Source: Curvivirga aplysinae (GTDB lineage: Bacteria; Pseudomonadota; Alphaproteobacteria; UBA8366; Aestuariispiraceae). From it: DNA of 33,236 bases. Position 1 is the stretch's first letter; every line of letters starts with the position of its first letter. The notes under the pieces are model-generated. The model had not been told where the DNA came from and ran no database searches. It was given only the letters and a program-made list of their open reading frames with translations. The position numbers and the translations under genes were made by a program. Below, one piece after another: positions 26,408 through 33,236 of this stretch. The stretch covers positions 1 to 33,236 of the forward strand of contig NZ_SMMC01000187.1 in NCBI RefSeq assembly GCF_009711445.1, given 5' to 3'.

Positions 26408-27067
26408 ATGAAGCAGTTATTGCTTGTGATCGGAAACAAGAATTATTCATCCTGGTCTTTGCGTCCATGGTTGGTGATGAAGTTCGCTAATATTGATTTT
26501 GCTTGTGAGACAGTGCCTTTATTCACAGAAGAAGGCATGATGCGAATACGAGCTGAAAGCCCCAATAAGAAAGTACCTTATCTTAAAACAGATGATATGG
26601 TTCTTTCCGAATCCTTGGCAATTGCAGAATATATTGCGGAACTTTACCCTAATAAAGGACTTTGGCCTGAAGACCCGGTTAAACGTGCTAAAGCGCGGTC
26701 TATTTGCATGGGAATGGCGTCTGGTTTTTTTAATATTAGAAATGAAATGCCTATGAATGTTCGGCGCAGAAATAAACCTATTGAGCTTTCCGAAGCGGCT
26801 TGGAGGGAAGTTAAGCAGATGGAAAAGCTTTGGCGAGAGACACGCGAAGATTATGCGCAAGCGGGCCCATTTTTATTTGGCGAACGTTCAATTGCTGATG
26901 CGTTTTTTGCACCTGTTATTTGGCGTTTTAATAGTTATATTTCAAAGAAAGATTTATTGCCCGAAACCATTCAATATATGAAGGTGATGTTGGCAATGCC
27001 GGAAATGCAGGGGTGGGCAGCTATGGCAAGTGAAGAATCTTGGCGAATTGATAAAGTGGAAATTTAA
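26408..27067 (+). CDS. Glutathione S-transferase family protein
   Basis: A 219-residue cytosolic GST. The thioredoxin-like domain (1-80) carries NKNYSSWSLRPWL, where Ser15 or Ser16 would activate glutathione, and the cis-Pro plus glutathione-binding VPYL...LSESLAIAEYI (about 56-78). The C-terminal helical domain has the conserved FGERSIADAFFAPVIWRF (about 155-172). It resembles the plain bacterial GSTs often annotated near maleylacetoacetate isomerase, but the substrate is not known. AAGGA lies 8 bases before the ATG. It is convergent with the class II aldolase. Confidence 0.9.
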   Translation: MKQLLLVIGNKNYSSWSLRPWLVMKFANIDFACETVPLFTEEGMMRIRAESPNKKVPYLKTDDMVLSESLAIAEYIAELYPNKGLWPEDPVKRAKARSICMGMASGFFNIRNEMPMNVRRRNKPIELSEAAWREVKQMEKLWRETREDYAQAGPFLFGERSIADAFFAPVIWRFNSYISKKDLLPETIQYMKVMLAMPEMQGWAAMASEESWRIDKVEI

Positions 27068-27071
27068 GATG

Positions 27072-27097
27072 AAAAAGGGGAGCTATTCAAGCTCCCC
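27072..27097 (-). terminator. Rho-independent terminator of the class II aldolase gene
   Basis: GGGGAGCT and AGCTCCCC form a perfect 8-bp stem with an ATTCA loop. On the minus strand the stem is followed by TTTTTC. It lies between two convergent genes and mainly fits the minus-strand one. Confidence 0.85.
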
Positions 27098-27103
27098 AAG
27101 ATA

Positions 27104-27862
27104 TTACAAATCGTTGAAATCTGGATAGCGGTTCTTAACCATACGCATCAAAGCGGGCCATTCGGGCGCGTTTTTGTTAAAACAGTTCCAGCTTTGTTGA
27201 TAGGCCTTTTCTTTTATTTCTTCAGGTACTTCGCGAACGGGTTTACCAGAGGCCATTAACATCATCTGTACGCGGCAAGCGCGTTCTAAATAATACATTC
27301 GCACAAAGGCTTCTCCAACACTTTGGCCACAAGTCAGTAAACCATGATTACGCAAAATCATTTCCATACCATCTTCGCCAAGATCAGCAGCTAAACGTTG
27401 TTGTTCGTCTAGATCAACGGATAAGCCTTCATAGTCATGATATTTCATACGACCATGGAACATGAAGCCGTCTTGTGTCGTCGGAACGAAACCTTCCTCA
27501 AGTGAAGAGACTGCTAAACCGCCCTCTGAATGAGTATGTAAGACACATTGCAAATCATGACGCGCTTTATGGATTCCACTATGAATAACAAAACCTGTGA
27601 AATTGGTAGGTGAATCTTCCAACCCGCCCACAGCGTTACCTTCAATATCTACTTTGACCAGATTTGAAGCCGTAATTTCATGATACATATATCCCATCGG
27701 ATTAATCAGAAACTCTTCTGTATCAGGGATTTTAGCTGAGATATGGTTCCAAATCAGTTCGTCCATATTGTAATGGGCGATCAGGCGATAACATGCGGCA
27801 AGTTCAATGCGTGTTTGGCGCTCTTCGGAGGACATTTTACTGGTGTTAAGTGCTTTATTCAT
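27104..27862 (-). CDS. Class II aldolase/adducin family protein
   Basis: A 252-residue protein of the class II aldolase/adducin fold. Zinc ligands are visible as His109 and His111 in VLHTHSEGG and His173 in LRNHGLLT. The N-terminal WNHISAKIP and FLINPMGYMYHEI segments are also family features. Members cleave sugar phosphates or act as epimerases or decarboxylases; this ~250-residue, adducin-like subgroup often lacks a proven substrate. GAGGAA lies upstream of the ATG. It has its own terminator and no neighbour that points to a pathway. Confidence 0.9.
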   Translation of the reverse strand: MNKALNTSKMSSEERQTRIELAACYRLIAHYNMDELIWNHISAKIPDTEEFLINPMGYMYHEITASNLVKVDIEGNAVGGLEDSPTNFTGFVIHSGIHKARHDLQCVLHTHSEGGLAVSSLEEGFVPTTQDGFMFHGRMKYHDYEGLSVDLDEQQRLAADLGEDGMEMILRNHGLLTCGQSVGEAFVRMYYLERACRVQMMLMASGKPVREVPEEIKEKAYQQSWNCFNKNAPEWPALMRMVKNRYPDFNDL

Positions 27863-28000
27863 ATCAACTTCCTCTGATCAAATAGTGTTTGAGCTTTGTT
27901 AATTCTCAAAAATTGGCTTGATAAGGCCTTGTTTGTTATGTGATGAAAGATCAAAATTCATTTATCAATTTCATGCAAGTAACTTTCATCGGTGAGCTTA

Positions 28001-29233
28001 ATGACTGCATCTGCTTCTTCAACTCGTAATGTCGCCATTATTGGCGCGGGGCCTGCTGGTTTAATTGCAGCTCAAAGGTTGGCTGAAGCAGGTGTTAAAG
28101 TTGTTGTATATGAAGCAAAACCGTCAGTTGCCCGTAAATTTCTTTTAGCAGGAAGAGGTGGATTAAATTTAACTCATAGCGAAGATATCTTGTCTTTCTT
28201 ATCCCGCTATGCAGATGGTGAAAGCTGGGTGAAAGATTGGATCGCAGGATTTTCACCAGAAGATTTGCGTGCGTGGTCACTAGATTTAGGTGTTGAGACA
28301 TTTATTGGGACAAGTGGACGCGTCTTTCCAGAAGATTTCCGTGCGAAAGGTTTATTGCGTGCATGGCTTCAACGCCTAGGGCAGCTAGGTGTTGAGTTAA
28401 AAACAAATCAACGTTGGGTCGGATTTGCGACAGATGGTGTGATGATGCAGGAAAAGGAAGGGGATCAGTATGAAATCCGTCCTGATGCGGTCTTATTTGC
28501 CTTAGGTGGTGGCAGTTATGCTCATATGGGGGCAGATGCTAAATGGATTCCCGTCTTTAAAGAACAGGGTGTAGAGGTCACGCCATTACAGGCCTCCAAT
28601 GTGGGGTTTAATGTACCTTGGTCTGATTTCTTCAAAAATAGTTTTCAGGGGCAACCGCTTAAAAATATTGCTTTGAAAATTGACGGTAAATGTAAGCCGG
28701 GTGAGGCGATGTTGACCCGATATGGTATCGAAGGAAACGCTATCTATGCGTTGAGCGCTTCTCTACGTGAGCAGCTTTCACGCGATGGGGAGATGATCCT
28801 GAAAATTGACCTAAAGCCATCTATGAATGAAACGCATCTGTTGAATAAATTAAAGTCTGGTCCTGGTCGCAAATCCTTATCGTCTTATTTGAAGTCCCAA
28901 TTAAAATTGACCTCGCAAGCCGTCGCCTTGTTAAGAGAATTTACAGATTCTGCTGATTTTTCCGAGATGCCAAAATTGGCCGAGCTCATTAAAAACTGTC
29001 CTGTGAAATTAACTGGACTTGCATCAATGGATAAAGCGATCTCCACTGCAGGGGGCATTAAGCAATCATCTGTCGATAAGAATTTGATGTTAAAAGCTTT
29101 TACAGGATATTTTGTGGCCGGGGAAATGTTGGATTGGGAAGCGCCAACAGGCGGTTACTTATTACAAGCCTGCTTTTCCAGCGGTGTTTATGCGGCAGGG
29201 AAAATAACAGATTACTTGCACCAAAAATCTTGA
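28001..29233 (+). CDS. FAD-dependent oxidoreductase, HI0933/BaiN-like (TIGR03862-type)
   Basis: A 410-residue flavoprotein. The dinucleotide-binding motif GAGPAG is at residues 15-20, followed by the VVYEAKPSVARKFLLAGRGGLNLTHSE segment (about 35-61) in which GRGGLNLT is diagnostic of the HI0933/BaiN family. The C-terminal FVAGEMLDWEAPTGGYLLQACFSSG closes the FAD site. The family binds FAD; the physiological reaction of this branch is unknown. The ATG at 28001 is preferred because GGTGAG lies just upstream, and a GTG at 27992 would be inside that sequence. It appears to stand alone. Confidence 0.9.
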   Translation: MTASASSTRNVAIIGAGPAGLIAAQRLAEAGVKVVVYEAKPSVARKFLLAGRGGLNLTHSEDILSFLSRYADGESWVKDWIAGFSPEDLRAWSLDLGVETFIGTSGRVFPEDFRAKGLLRAWLQRLGQLGVELKTNQRWVGFATDGVMMQEKEGDQYEIRPDAVLFALGGGSYAHMGADAKWIPVFKEQGVEVTPLQASNVGFNVPWSDFFKNSFQGQPLKNIALKIDGKCKPGEAMLTRYGIEGNAIYALSASLREQLSRDGEMILKIDLKPSMNETHLLNKLKSGPGRKSLSSYLKSQLKLTSQAVALLREFTDSADFSEMPKLAELIKNCPVKLTGLASMDKAISTAGGIKQSSVDKNLMLKAFTGYFVAGEMLDWEAPTGGYLLQACFSSGVYAAGKITDYLHQKS

Positions 29234-29324
29234 ATTCATAAATCCGATTTAAATTTTTTTTGATCCAGTTTCAAACGATCCCTCGTATGGAATGTCATAA
29301 GATTTCTTGACACAGGAGAGTAAA

Positions 29325-29834
29325 ATGAAATTCTTTAAATCAATTTATGTGGCATTGGTGGTCACATTTATTTCTGCATTTTCTGTTGTAAGCGCTGTGA
29401 ATGCGGGTGGGATGAAGAAAGATATTGTTGATACGGCAGTCGGAGCTGGACAATTTAATACACTCGTTGCTGCTGTTACAGCTGCAGATTTAGTTGATGT
29501 GCTTAAAGGCGAGGGACCATTCACAGTATTTGCACCGACAGATGAGGCTTTTGCAGCGTTACCCGCGGGTACAGTGGAAAATTTACTTAAGCCGGAAAAC
29601 AAAGATCAATTGGTTGCGATCCTGACTTATCACGTGATACCGGGAAAGGTGATGTCTGGTGATATCGCTGGAAAAATGGTGAAGCCCGCTTCTGTGCAGG
29701 GTGCCAAAATTGATATCAACGCATCGGGTGGCGCTGTTATGGTAAATGATGCATCTGTTGTCGCAGCAGATGTTGCAGCCTCAAACGGAGTGATTCACGT
29801 GATTGATAAAGTGATTCTTCCGCCGCAAAGCTAA
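29325..29834 (+). CDS. Secreted fasciclin (FAS1) domain protein
   Basis: A 169-residue exported protein. A signal peptide covers the first 27 or so residues (MKFFK, a hydrophobic core, then VSAVNAG), and the rest is a single FAS1 domain. The H1 motif is [15 protein letters not shown] (about 66-80), the central YHVIPGKV follows, and H2 is [13 protein letters not shown] near the end. FAS1 domains mediate adhesion or matrix contact; bacterial single-domain members sit in the periplasm or are secreted. The ATG at 29325 has AGGAG at good spacing; the in-frame TTG at 29307 would spoil the signal peptide. It is monocistronic, with a hairpin downstream. Confidence 0.93.
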   Translation: MKFFKSIYVALVVTFISAFSVVSAVNAGGMKKDIVDTAVGAGQFNTLVAAVTAADLVDVLKGEGPFTVFAPTDEAFAALPAGTVENLLKPENKDQLVAILTYHVIPGKVMSGDIAGKMVKPASVQGAKIDINASGGAVMVNDASVVAADVAASNGVIHVIDKVILPPQS

Positions 29835-29858
29835 TTGGCGACACAAGCATCGTTAAGT

Positions 29859-29892
29859 CTTAGGAAGAGTGTTCTCTAACGCTCTTCTTAAG
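29859..29892. terminator. Hairpin between fasciclin and yjbQ genes
   Basis: A 15-base-pair stem with two G-T pairs around a CTCT loop lies between the convergent genes, 24 bases after the fasciclin stop. The tails are only weakly T-rich, so termination on either strand is likely but not certain. Confidence 0.6.
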
Positions 29893-29907
29893 TTCGTTAG
29901 AATAGTT

Positions 29908-30330
29908 TTACTCTCCTGTATAATGCAAAACTATTTTCCTATGATGTGGCGCGTGACGATGTTCAAAAAGATATACACCCTGCCAAGTTCCTAAAGTAGT
30001 TCGACCATCGGCAACTGGAATTGTGAGGCTAACATCCGTTAAGGCCGACTTGATATGAGCTGGCATATCATCTGGGCCCTCAAAGGTATGTTTATACCAA
30101 GGTTCGTTTTCAGGCACATAACGTTTAAAGAAATTAGTTAGGTCCGTTTTTACATCAGAATCTGCATTTTCTTGGATCGTGAGAGAGGAGCTCGTATGAC
30201 GGCAAAATAATGTTACCTGCCCAACAGAGGCTTGAATTTGTAAAAGCCAGTTTTCAAGGTCATAAGTGAATTCATACAGGTTTGGTCCCCGTGTTTTTAT
30301 CACCAACTCTGTTTGTTCCTGTCGTAACAT
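29908..30330 (-). CDS. YjbQ family (UPF0047) protein, secondary thiamine-phosphate synthase-like
   Basis: A 140-residue YjbQ/UPF0047 protein of normal family length. Signature segments are LFCRHTSSSLTIQENAD (about 42-58), WYKHTFEGPDDMPAHIKS and the final LGTWQGVYLFEHR. The E. coli homologue has weak thiamine-phosphate synthase activity, but the true role is unsettled. It starts 5 bases after the stop of the PAS kinase gene and has no clear Shine-Dalgarno of its own, so it is probably translated by coupling. Convergent with the fasciclin gene. Confidence 0.92.
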   Translation of the reverse strand: MLRQEQTELVIKTRGPNLYEFTYDLENWLLQIQASVGQVTLFCRHTSSSLTIQENADSDVKTDLTNFFKRYVPENEPWYKHTFEGPDDMPAHIKSALTDVSLTIPVADGRTTLGTWQGVYLFEHRHAPHHRKIVLHYTGE

Positions 30331-30335
30331 TTTGT

Positions 30336-31880
30336 CTAGATGTTTTGGGCTTCTAATTTGTTACGGGACATAAGTTCTTCAATATCCCAGCTCCAACGTT
30401 CTTGAGGGAAAGTAACATACACAGTTGTACCTTCACTGAGGACGCTTTCAAGATGTAGTTTGCCTTGGTGCAAGTTCATAAAACGTTGCACGAGGCTTAA
30501 CCCTAACCCTGTACCTTCTACATGTCGGGTTAGAGAGGTATCGGCCTGTCCAAATGGTTGAAGGACTATAGGAATGTCTTCTTCCGCGATTCCGATACCT
30601 GTATCGGCAACAGAAATCTCTAAACATCCGTCGATATCTTCACGTAAACGAATAGTAATTGTTCCCCCGCTTTCTGTAAATTTTACTGCGTTGGAAAGAA
30701 TATTTAATAGGATTTGCTTAAAAACGCGCCGATCTCCATTGAGTATAGGCTCTCGGTCTATTTCAGCTAACTCTACATTTAATCCGTTTTTTGCGGCACG
30801 CTCTTTGATAAAACGAAGACAACGTTCTACCTCGGCATGGGCCTCAAACATTTCCTCTTCCAGATGATATTCTCCAGCCTCTACTTTTGACATGTCCAGT
30901 ATGTCATTGAGGATTTCAAGTAGATGCCGGGCCCCATCATTAATGTCGTCGACATATTCCTTATAGGACGGAACACCCATCGGGCCGAATAATTCATTTT
31001 GCAAAATTTCGGAAAACCCAATAATAGCATTTAGTGGAGTGCGAAGTTCATGGCTCATATTGGCCAGAAATTCTGATTTGGATCTATTGGCGATTTCTGC
31101 AGCCTCTTTCGCCTGATTTAATTCACGGGCCACGGCATTATGTTTCGACATATCTGTATGAATACTGCCAATCCCCACAATTGTGCCTTGTATATCTTTT
31201 AATGGGAACCGCTGTGTCATTGTCGTAACAATGCTACCATCGCTCAGGCGAACATTGGCTTCATATTCTATTGATTCACCAGTCTGGATAATTTTTTCTT
31301 CTTCATCGTAAATATGATCTGCTTGCGGCGTATCAATAAATTCGTGAACTGTTTTTCCCAATGTCGGCAAGTTCTTGGGATTGAATATTTTATTCCAATG
31401 TTTGTTTGTTGTAACGAATTTCCGATCTACATTCTTGTAGGAAATCGCATTTGGCATATTTTCAATAAAATTTCTGAAGCGTCGTTCGCTGTTATAAAAT
31501 GCAATTGTCTCTGCATCAGGATGGCCAATACGATGCACATATCCATCGAAGCTATCCTTACCAGTGGGCTCAATTACTAAGCGTAAATTATACTGAGTTT
31601 CTTGCTCTGCAGCTAAACCGAATGCCATATCAAACTTGTTTTTCTGCTTTAAAGCACCATCAAGGCTAAGCTTCACGTAAACGAAGTCAGATGGTGTCAG
31701 AATTTCAGTCAGCTGGTATATATCTTCTGGTATATCTGTTTCACATTCTATTGATAGGATTTGAGCGAGGTTAGATGTGGCAGATAAAATTTCACCATCT
31801 TGGTTAAGCTTGATCATTGCCATGTCCATATGGTCAAGTATGGTGCTAAAATCATTGATTGTAAGATCCAGCTTCGGCAT
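30336..31880 (-). CDS. PAS domain-containing soluble histidine kinase
   Basis: A 514-residue sensor kinase without membrane segments, so it senses in the cytoplasm. Two PAS-like domains are seen: about 8-115 and about 128-250, the second ending in the PAC-type GTIVGIGSIHTDMSKHNA. A short coiled coil leads to the HisKA domain, where the phospho-acceptor is His277 in FLANMSHELRTPLNAIIGFSEIL. The ATPase domain has ILSNAVKFTESG, VADTGIGI and EGTGLGLSLV. No response regulator is next to it, so its partner is elsewhere. It lies in one unit with a small conserved protein upstream and yjbQ downstream. GAGG lies 9 bases from the ATG. Confidence 0.93.
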   Translation of the reverse strand: MPKLDLTINDFSTILDHMDMAMIKLNQDGEILSATSNLAQILSIECETDIPEDIYQLTEILTPSDFVYVKLSLDGALKQKNKFDMAFGLAAEQETQYNLRLVIEPTGKDSFDGYVHRIGHPDAETIAFYNSERRFRNFIENMPNAISYKNVDRKFVTTNKHWNKIFNPKNLPTLGKTVHEFIDTPQADHIYDEEEKIIQTGESIEYEANVRLSDGSIVTTMTQRFPLKDIQGTIVGIGSIHTDMSKHNAVARELNQAKEAAEIANRSKSEFLANMSHELRTPLNAIIGFSEILQNELFGPMGVPSYKEYVDDINDGARHLLEILNDILDMSKVEAGEYHLEEEMFEAHAEVERCLRFIKERAAKNGLNVELAEIDREPILNGDRRVFKQILLNILSNAVKFTESGGTITIRLREDIDGCLEISVADTGIGIAEEDIPIVLQPFGQADTSLTRHVEGTGLGLSLVQRFMNLHQGKLHLESVLSEGTTVYVTFPQERWSWDIEELMSRNKLEAQNI

Positions 31881-31901
31881 TATTTTTTACCTCAATATAA
31901 C

Positions 31902-32237
31902 CTATAAAATGTCGTCTTGATCAGACACTAGATTGGTTAGGGCAGAAAGGTCACGACGTAAATTTTGTCGACTGACGAGCTTCTTCTGCGCAGGAAGTGG
32001 CAGGTCGGTGAAATTGATAATATTTTTTTTAACTAACACATCAATTAAATCTTCAATGATCCGCGACATAGCAGCATCAGATTGTGCTAAGGCACCATGT
32101 ACATCATCTGGTCTATGTTGAAGGAGAAATTCTTGTACTTCAGGATGACCATAAGGCAATTGTTCAGATTCCAAAGCAGTTTGGTGATCTGATATCGTAA
32201 CAATAAAACCTTTTTCATCACGTGTAACGTAAGGCAT
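31902..32237 (-). CDS. Conserved small protein, often labelled 'tryptophan synthase subunit beta-like'
   Basis: A 111-residue protein without membrane segments. Its start, MPYVTRDEKGFIVTIS, and the central segment RIIEDLIDVLVKKNIINFTDLPLPAQKKLVSRQ recall a small proteobacterial family that databases often mislabel as tryptophan synthase beta. It shows none of the residues of that enzyme (no PLP lysine, and only about a quarter of the length), so I treat the function as unknown. It is the first gene of a unit with the PAS kinase 21 bases downstream. GGAT lies 4 bases from the ATG. The family recollection was not checked against a database. Confidence 0.75.
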   Translation of the reverse strand: MPYVTRDEKGFIVTISDHQTALESEQLPYGHPEVQEFLLQHRPDDVHGALAQSDAAMSRIIEDLIDVLVKKNIINFTDLPLPAQKKLVSRQNLRRDLSALTNLVSDQDDIL

Positions 32238-32278
32238 TGGTATCCCGCACTTTATAAATAAGTGGATATATTTAGACA

Positions 32279-32326
32279 GGCTTTGCCTTTAAAGGCAAGC
32301 CGGGATGATATATTTCAATCATCCCG
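32279..32326. terminator. Two tandem hairpins in the gap downstream of the quinone reductase gene
   Basis: GGCTT(T)GCCTTTAAAGGCAAGCC (32279-32301) is a near-perfect palindrome with one unpaired T. It abuts CGGGATGAT-N8-ATCATCCCG (32301-32326), a perfect 9-bp stem. They lie between the small-protein gene and the upstream reductase gene, both on the minus strand. Neither has a clear T run on the minus strand. They probably end the reductase transcript or form a regulatory leader. Confidence 0.5.
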
Positions 32327-32367
32327 ATTAAATTTTGTGAATTAGTCTATCATCATCACCTATAGAT

Positions 32368-33236
32368 TTAGTTGTACCATATCGCTTCATTCGTCATTGG
32401 GATAATGCCGAAAGGGTTATTAGCTGTATCATTTTGATAAGATGCATGTTTGATAACATCAAAATTAACTGTCTTTTGAAAAGCTGTGAGTTGATACAAT
32501 CGTTTGGCATATCCCCATAGATTTGGAAAATCTGTTAAGCGTTTCAAGCTGCATCTATGTAAGATATGATAAACTAAATCGAATCTGATCAGTGTTGAAA
32601 ATAGATTGATGTCAGAAACGCAAATGGATGAGCCAAAAAGGTATTCATGATATGATAATCTATCATCTAGTATTTGCATAGTTTCGAAAACATCCTTAAC
32701 CGCGTCTTCATAAGCTTCTTGAGATTGTGAGAAACCAGCACGATAAACGCCAGTGCTTAATTTATTGTGGATGTCTGTATTAAGGCATTGAATGTCATCT
32801 AATCGATCTGCCGGAAATAGTGAGAATTTAGGGAATTTCTTAAGCTCTTTTGAGAAGTCATCAAGAAATTTAACAATTTCACTGGATTCATTACATAAGA
32901 TTTTTTGTTCTGCATTATCCCATAACACGGGAACTGTTACGCGCCCTGTATAATTAGGGTGGGTTTGGCTGTATAGTTGATGTAAATGAACAGCTGAAAA
33001 ATTGGCATTGAAGTTACAGATTTTCCCGTCATCTAAGGCATAGCCCTCTATCCTTTCGCCATGTGCGATATGGATGTGAAAATAATCTGATAATTCCAGT
33101 AAATTATAACTGATCAAGCAGCGTTGTGACCAAGGACAGCTATCTGATCCAATAATCCAATACCTCTTTTCAGGTTGAGTATTACTTTCAGCAATTGATT
33201 GAATAAGTGCATCTTTGTTTTGAATTTTATTGAAGA
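32368..33236 (-). CDS. Glutathionyl-hydroquinone reductase (YqjG/ECM4-like), 5' end beyond window
   Basis: The reading frame stays open from the stop at 32368 to the window edge, so this is a partial gene of at least 289 residues. The part closest to the edge encodes WIIGSDSCPWSQRCLISYNLLE (32-bp region about 33095-33160), which holds the CPW catalytic cysteine of glutathionyl-hydroquinone reductases. Downstream come YTGRVTVPVLWDN, NESSEIVKF, GVYRAGFSQSQEAYEDAV, ADR and IRFDLVYH, and VNFDVIKH, all close to E. coli YqjG. The enzyme reduces glutathionyl-hydroquinones with glutathione. The usual motif is CPWAHR, here CPWSQR. A TTG at 33117 could look like a start but would drop the catalytic Cys. 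The 5' end is not in the window. Confidence 0.88.
   Translation of the reverse strand, partial: FNKIQNKDALIQSIAESNTQPEKRYWIIGSDSCPWSQRCLISYNLLELSDYFHIHIAHGERIEGYALDDGKICNFNANFSAVHLHQLYSQTHPNYTGRVTVPVLWDNAEQKILCNESSEIVKFLDDFSKELKKFPKFSLFPADRLDDIQCLNTDIHNKLSTGVYRAGFSQSQEAYEDAVKDVFETMQILDDRLSYHEYLFGSSICVSDINLFSTLIRFDLVYHILHRCSLKRLTDFPNLWGYAKRLYQLTAFQKTVNFDVIKHASYQNDTANNPFGIIPMTNEAIWYN

Noticed and set aside
1-33236. CRISPR arrays, insertion sequences, prophage, toxin-antitoxin or restriction-defence cassettes
   Set aside because: I saw no regularly spaced repeats, transposase or integrase motifs, and no nuclease pairs. The gene content is core metabolism and regulation.

Overview
The window reads as chromosome of a Gram-negative alphaproteobacterium, probably marine. 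Supporting signs are a KDO cytidylyltransferase (LPS), a membrane-anchored CycM-type cytochrome c, a PetP/PetR-like MarR plus OmpR pair, a uvrC-pgsA-moaD-moaE block of the kind seen in this class, and a betaine aldehyde dehydrogenase with a BCCT osmolyte transporter. Base composition looks moderately AT-rich for the class. The lineage is an inference from gene content only.

Layout. 1-2000: an AT-rich flank with two divergent genes, a PurN-like formyltransferase and a SAM methyltransferase with a C-terminal Trm112-like zinc tail. 2006-6698: an osmolyte locus (LysR regulator, divergent betB, BCCT transporter) with two clear terminators. 6705-10385: a YgiQ-type radical SAM protein and a UraA-type uracil permease. 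10404-17287: a long minus-strand block read as SDR (pteridine-reductase-like), uvrC, pgsA, mobB, moeA, moaD, moaE and a GNAT acetyltransferase; pgsA to moaE is tightly packed and joins phospholipid synthesis to molybdenum cofactor assembly. 17349-21188: ilvE, then divergently a MarR regulator, an OmpR-family response regulator and an EnvZ-like sensor kinase. 21185-24474: kdsB, divergent cytochrome c, then hisN and a bile acid:sodium symporter-family transporter. 24498-29834: a MarR regulator, an M17 aminopeptidase, a GST, a class II aldolase, a BaiN/HI0933-type flavoprotein and a secreted fasciclin-domain protein. 29908-33236: YjbQ, a soluble PAS histidine kinase and a 111-residue conserved small protein in one minus-strand unit, then a glutathionyl-hydroquinone reductase cut by the window end.

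Most of this is core metabolism and regulation. I saw no CRISPR array, insertion sequence, prophage, integrase, toxin-antitoxin pair, tRNA or rRNA. I found no clear new multi-gene system. The best leads are the divergent formyltransferase/methyltransferase pair at the left edge, the three-gene unit with the small protein, PAS kinase and YjbQ, the DnaA-box-bearing AT-rich gap upstream of uvrC, and the glutathionyl-hydroquinone reductase whose catalytic Cys-Pro-Trp motif lies upstream of the first apparent start codon.

Several starts were moved to a downstream ATG with a better ribosome binding site (formyltransferase, BCCT, moeA, ilvE, cytochrome c, flavoprotein, fasciclin). All functional calls come from motif and family recognition by eye; no database search was run.
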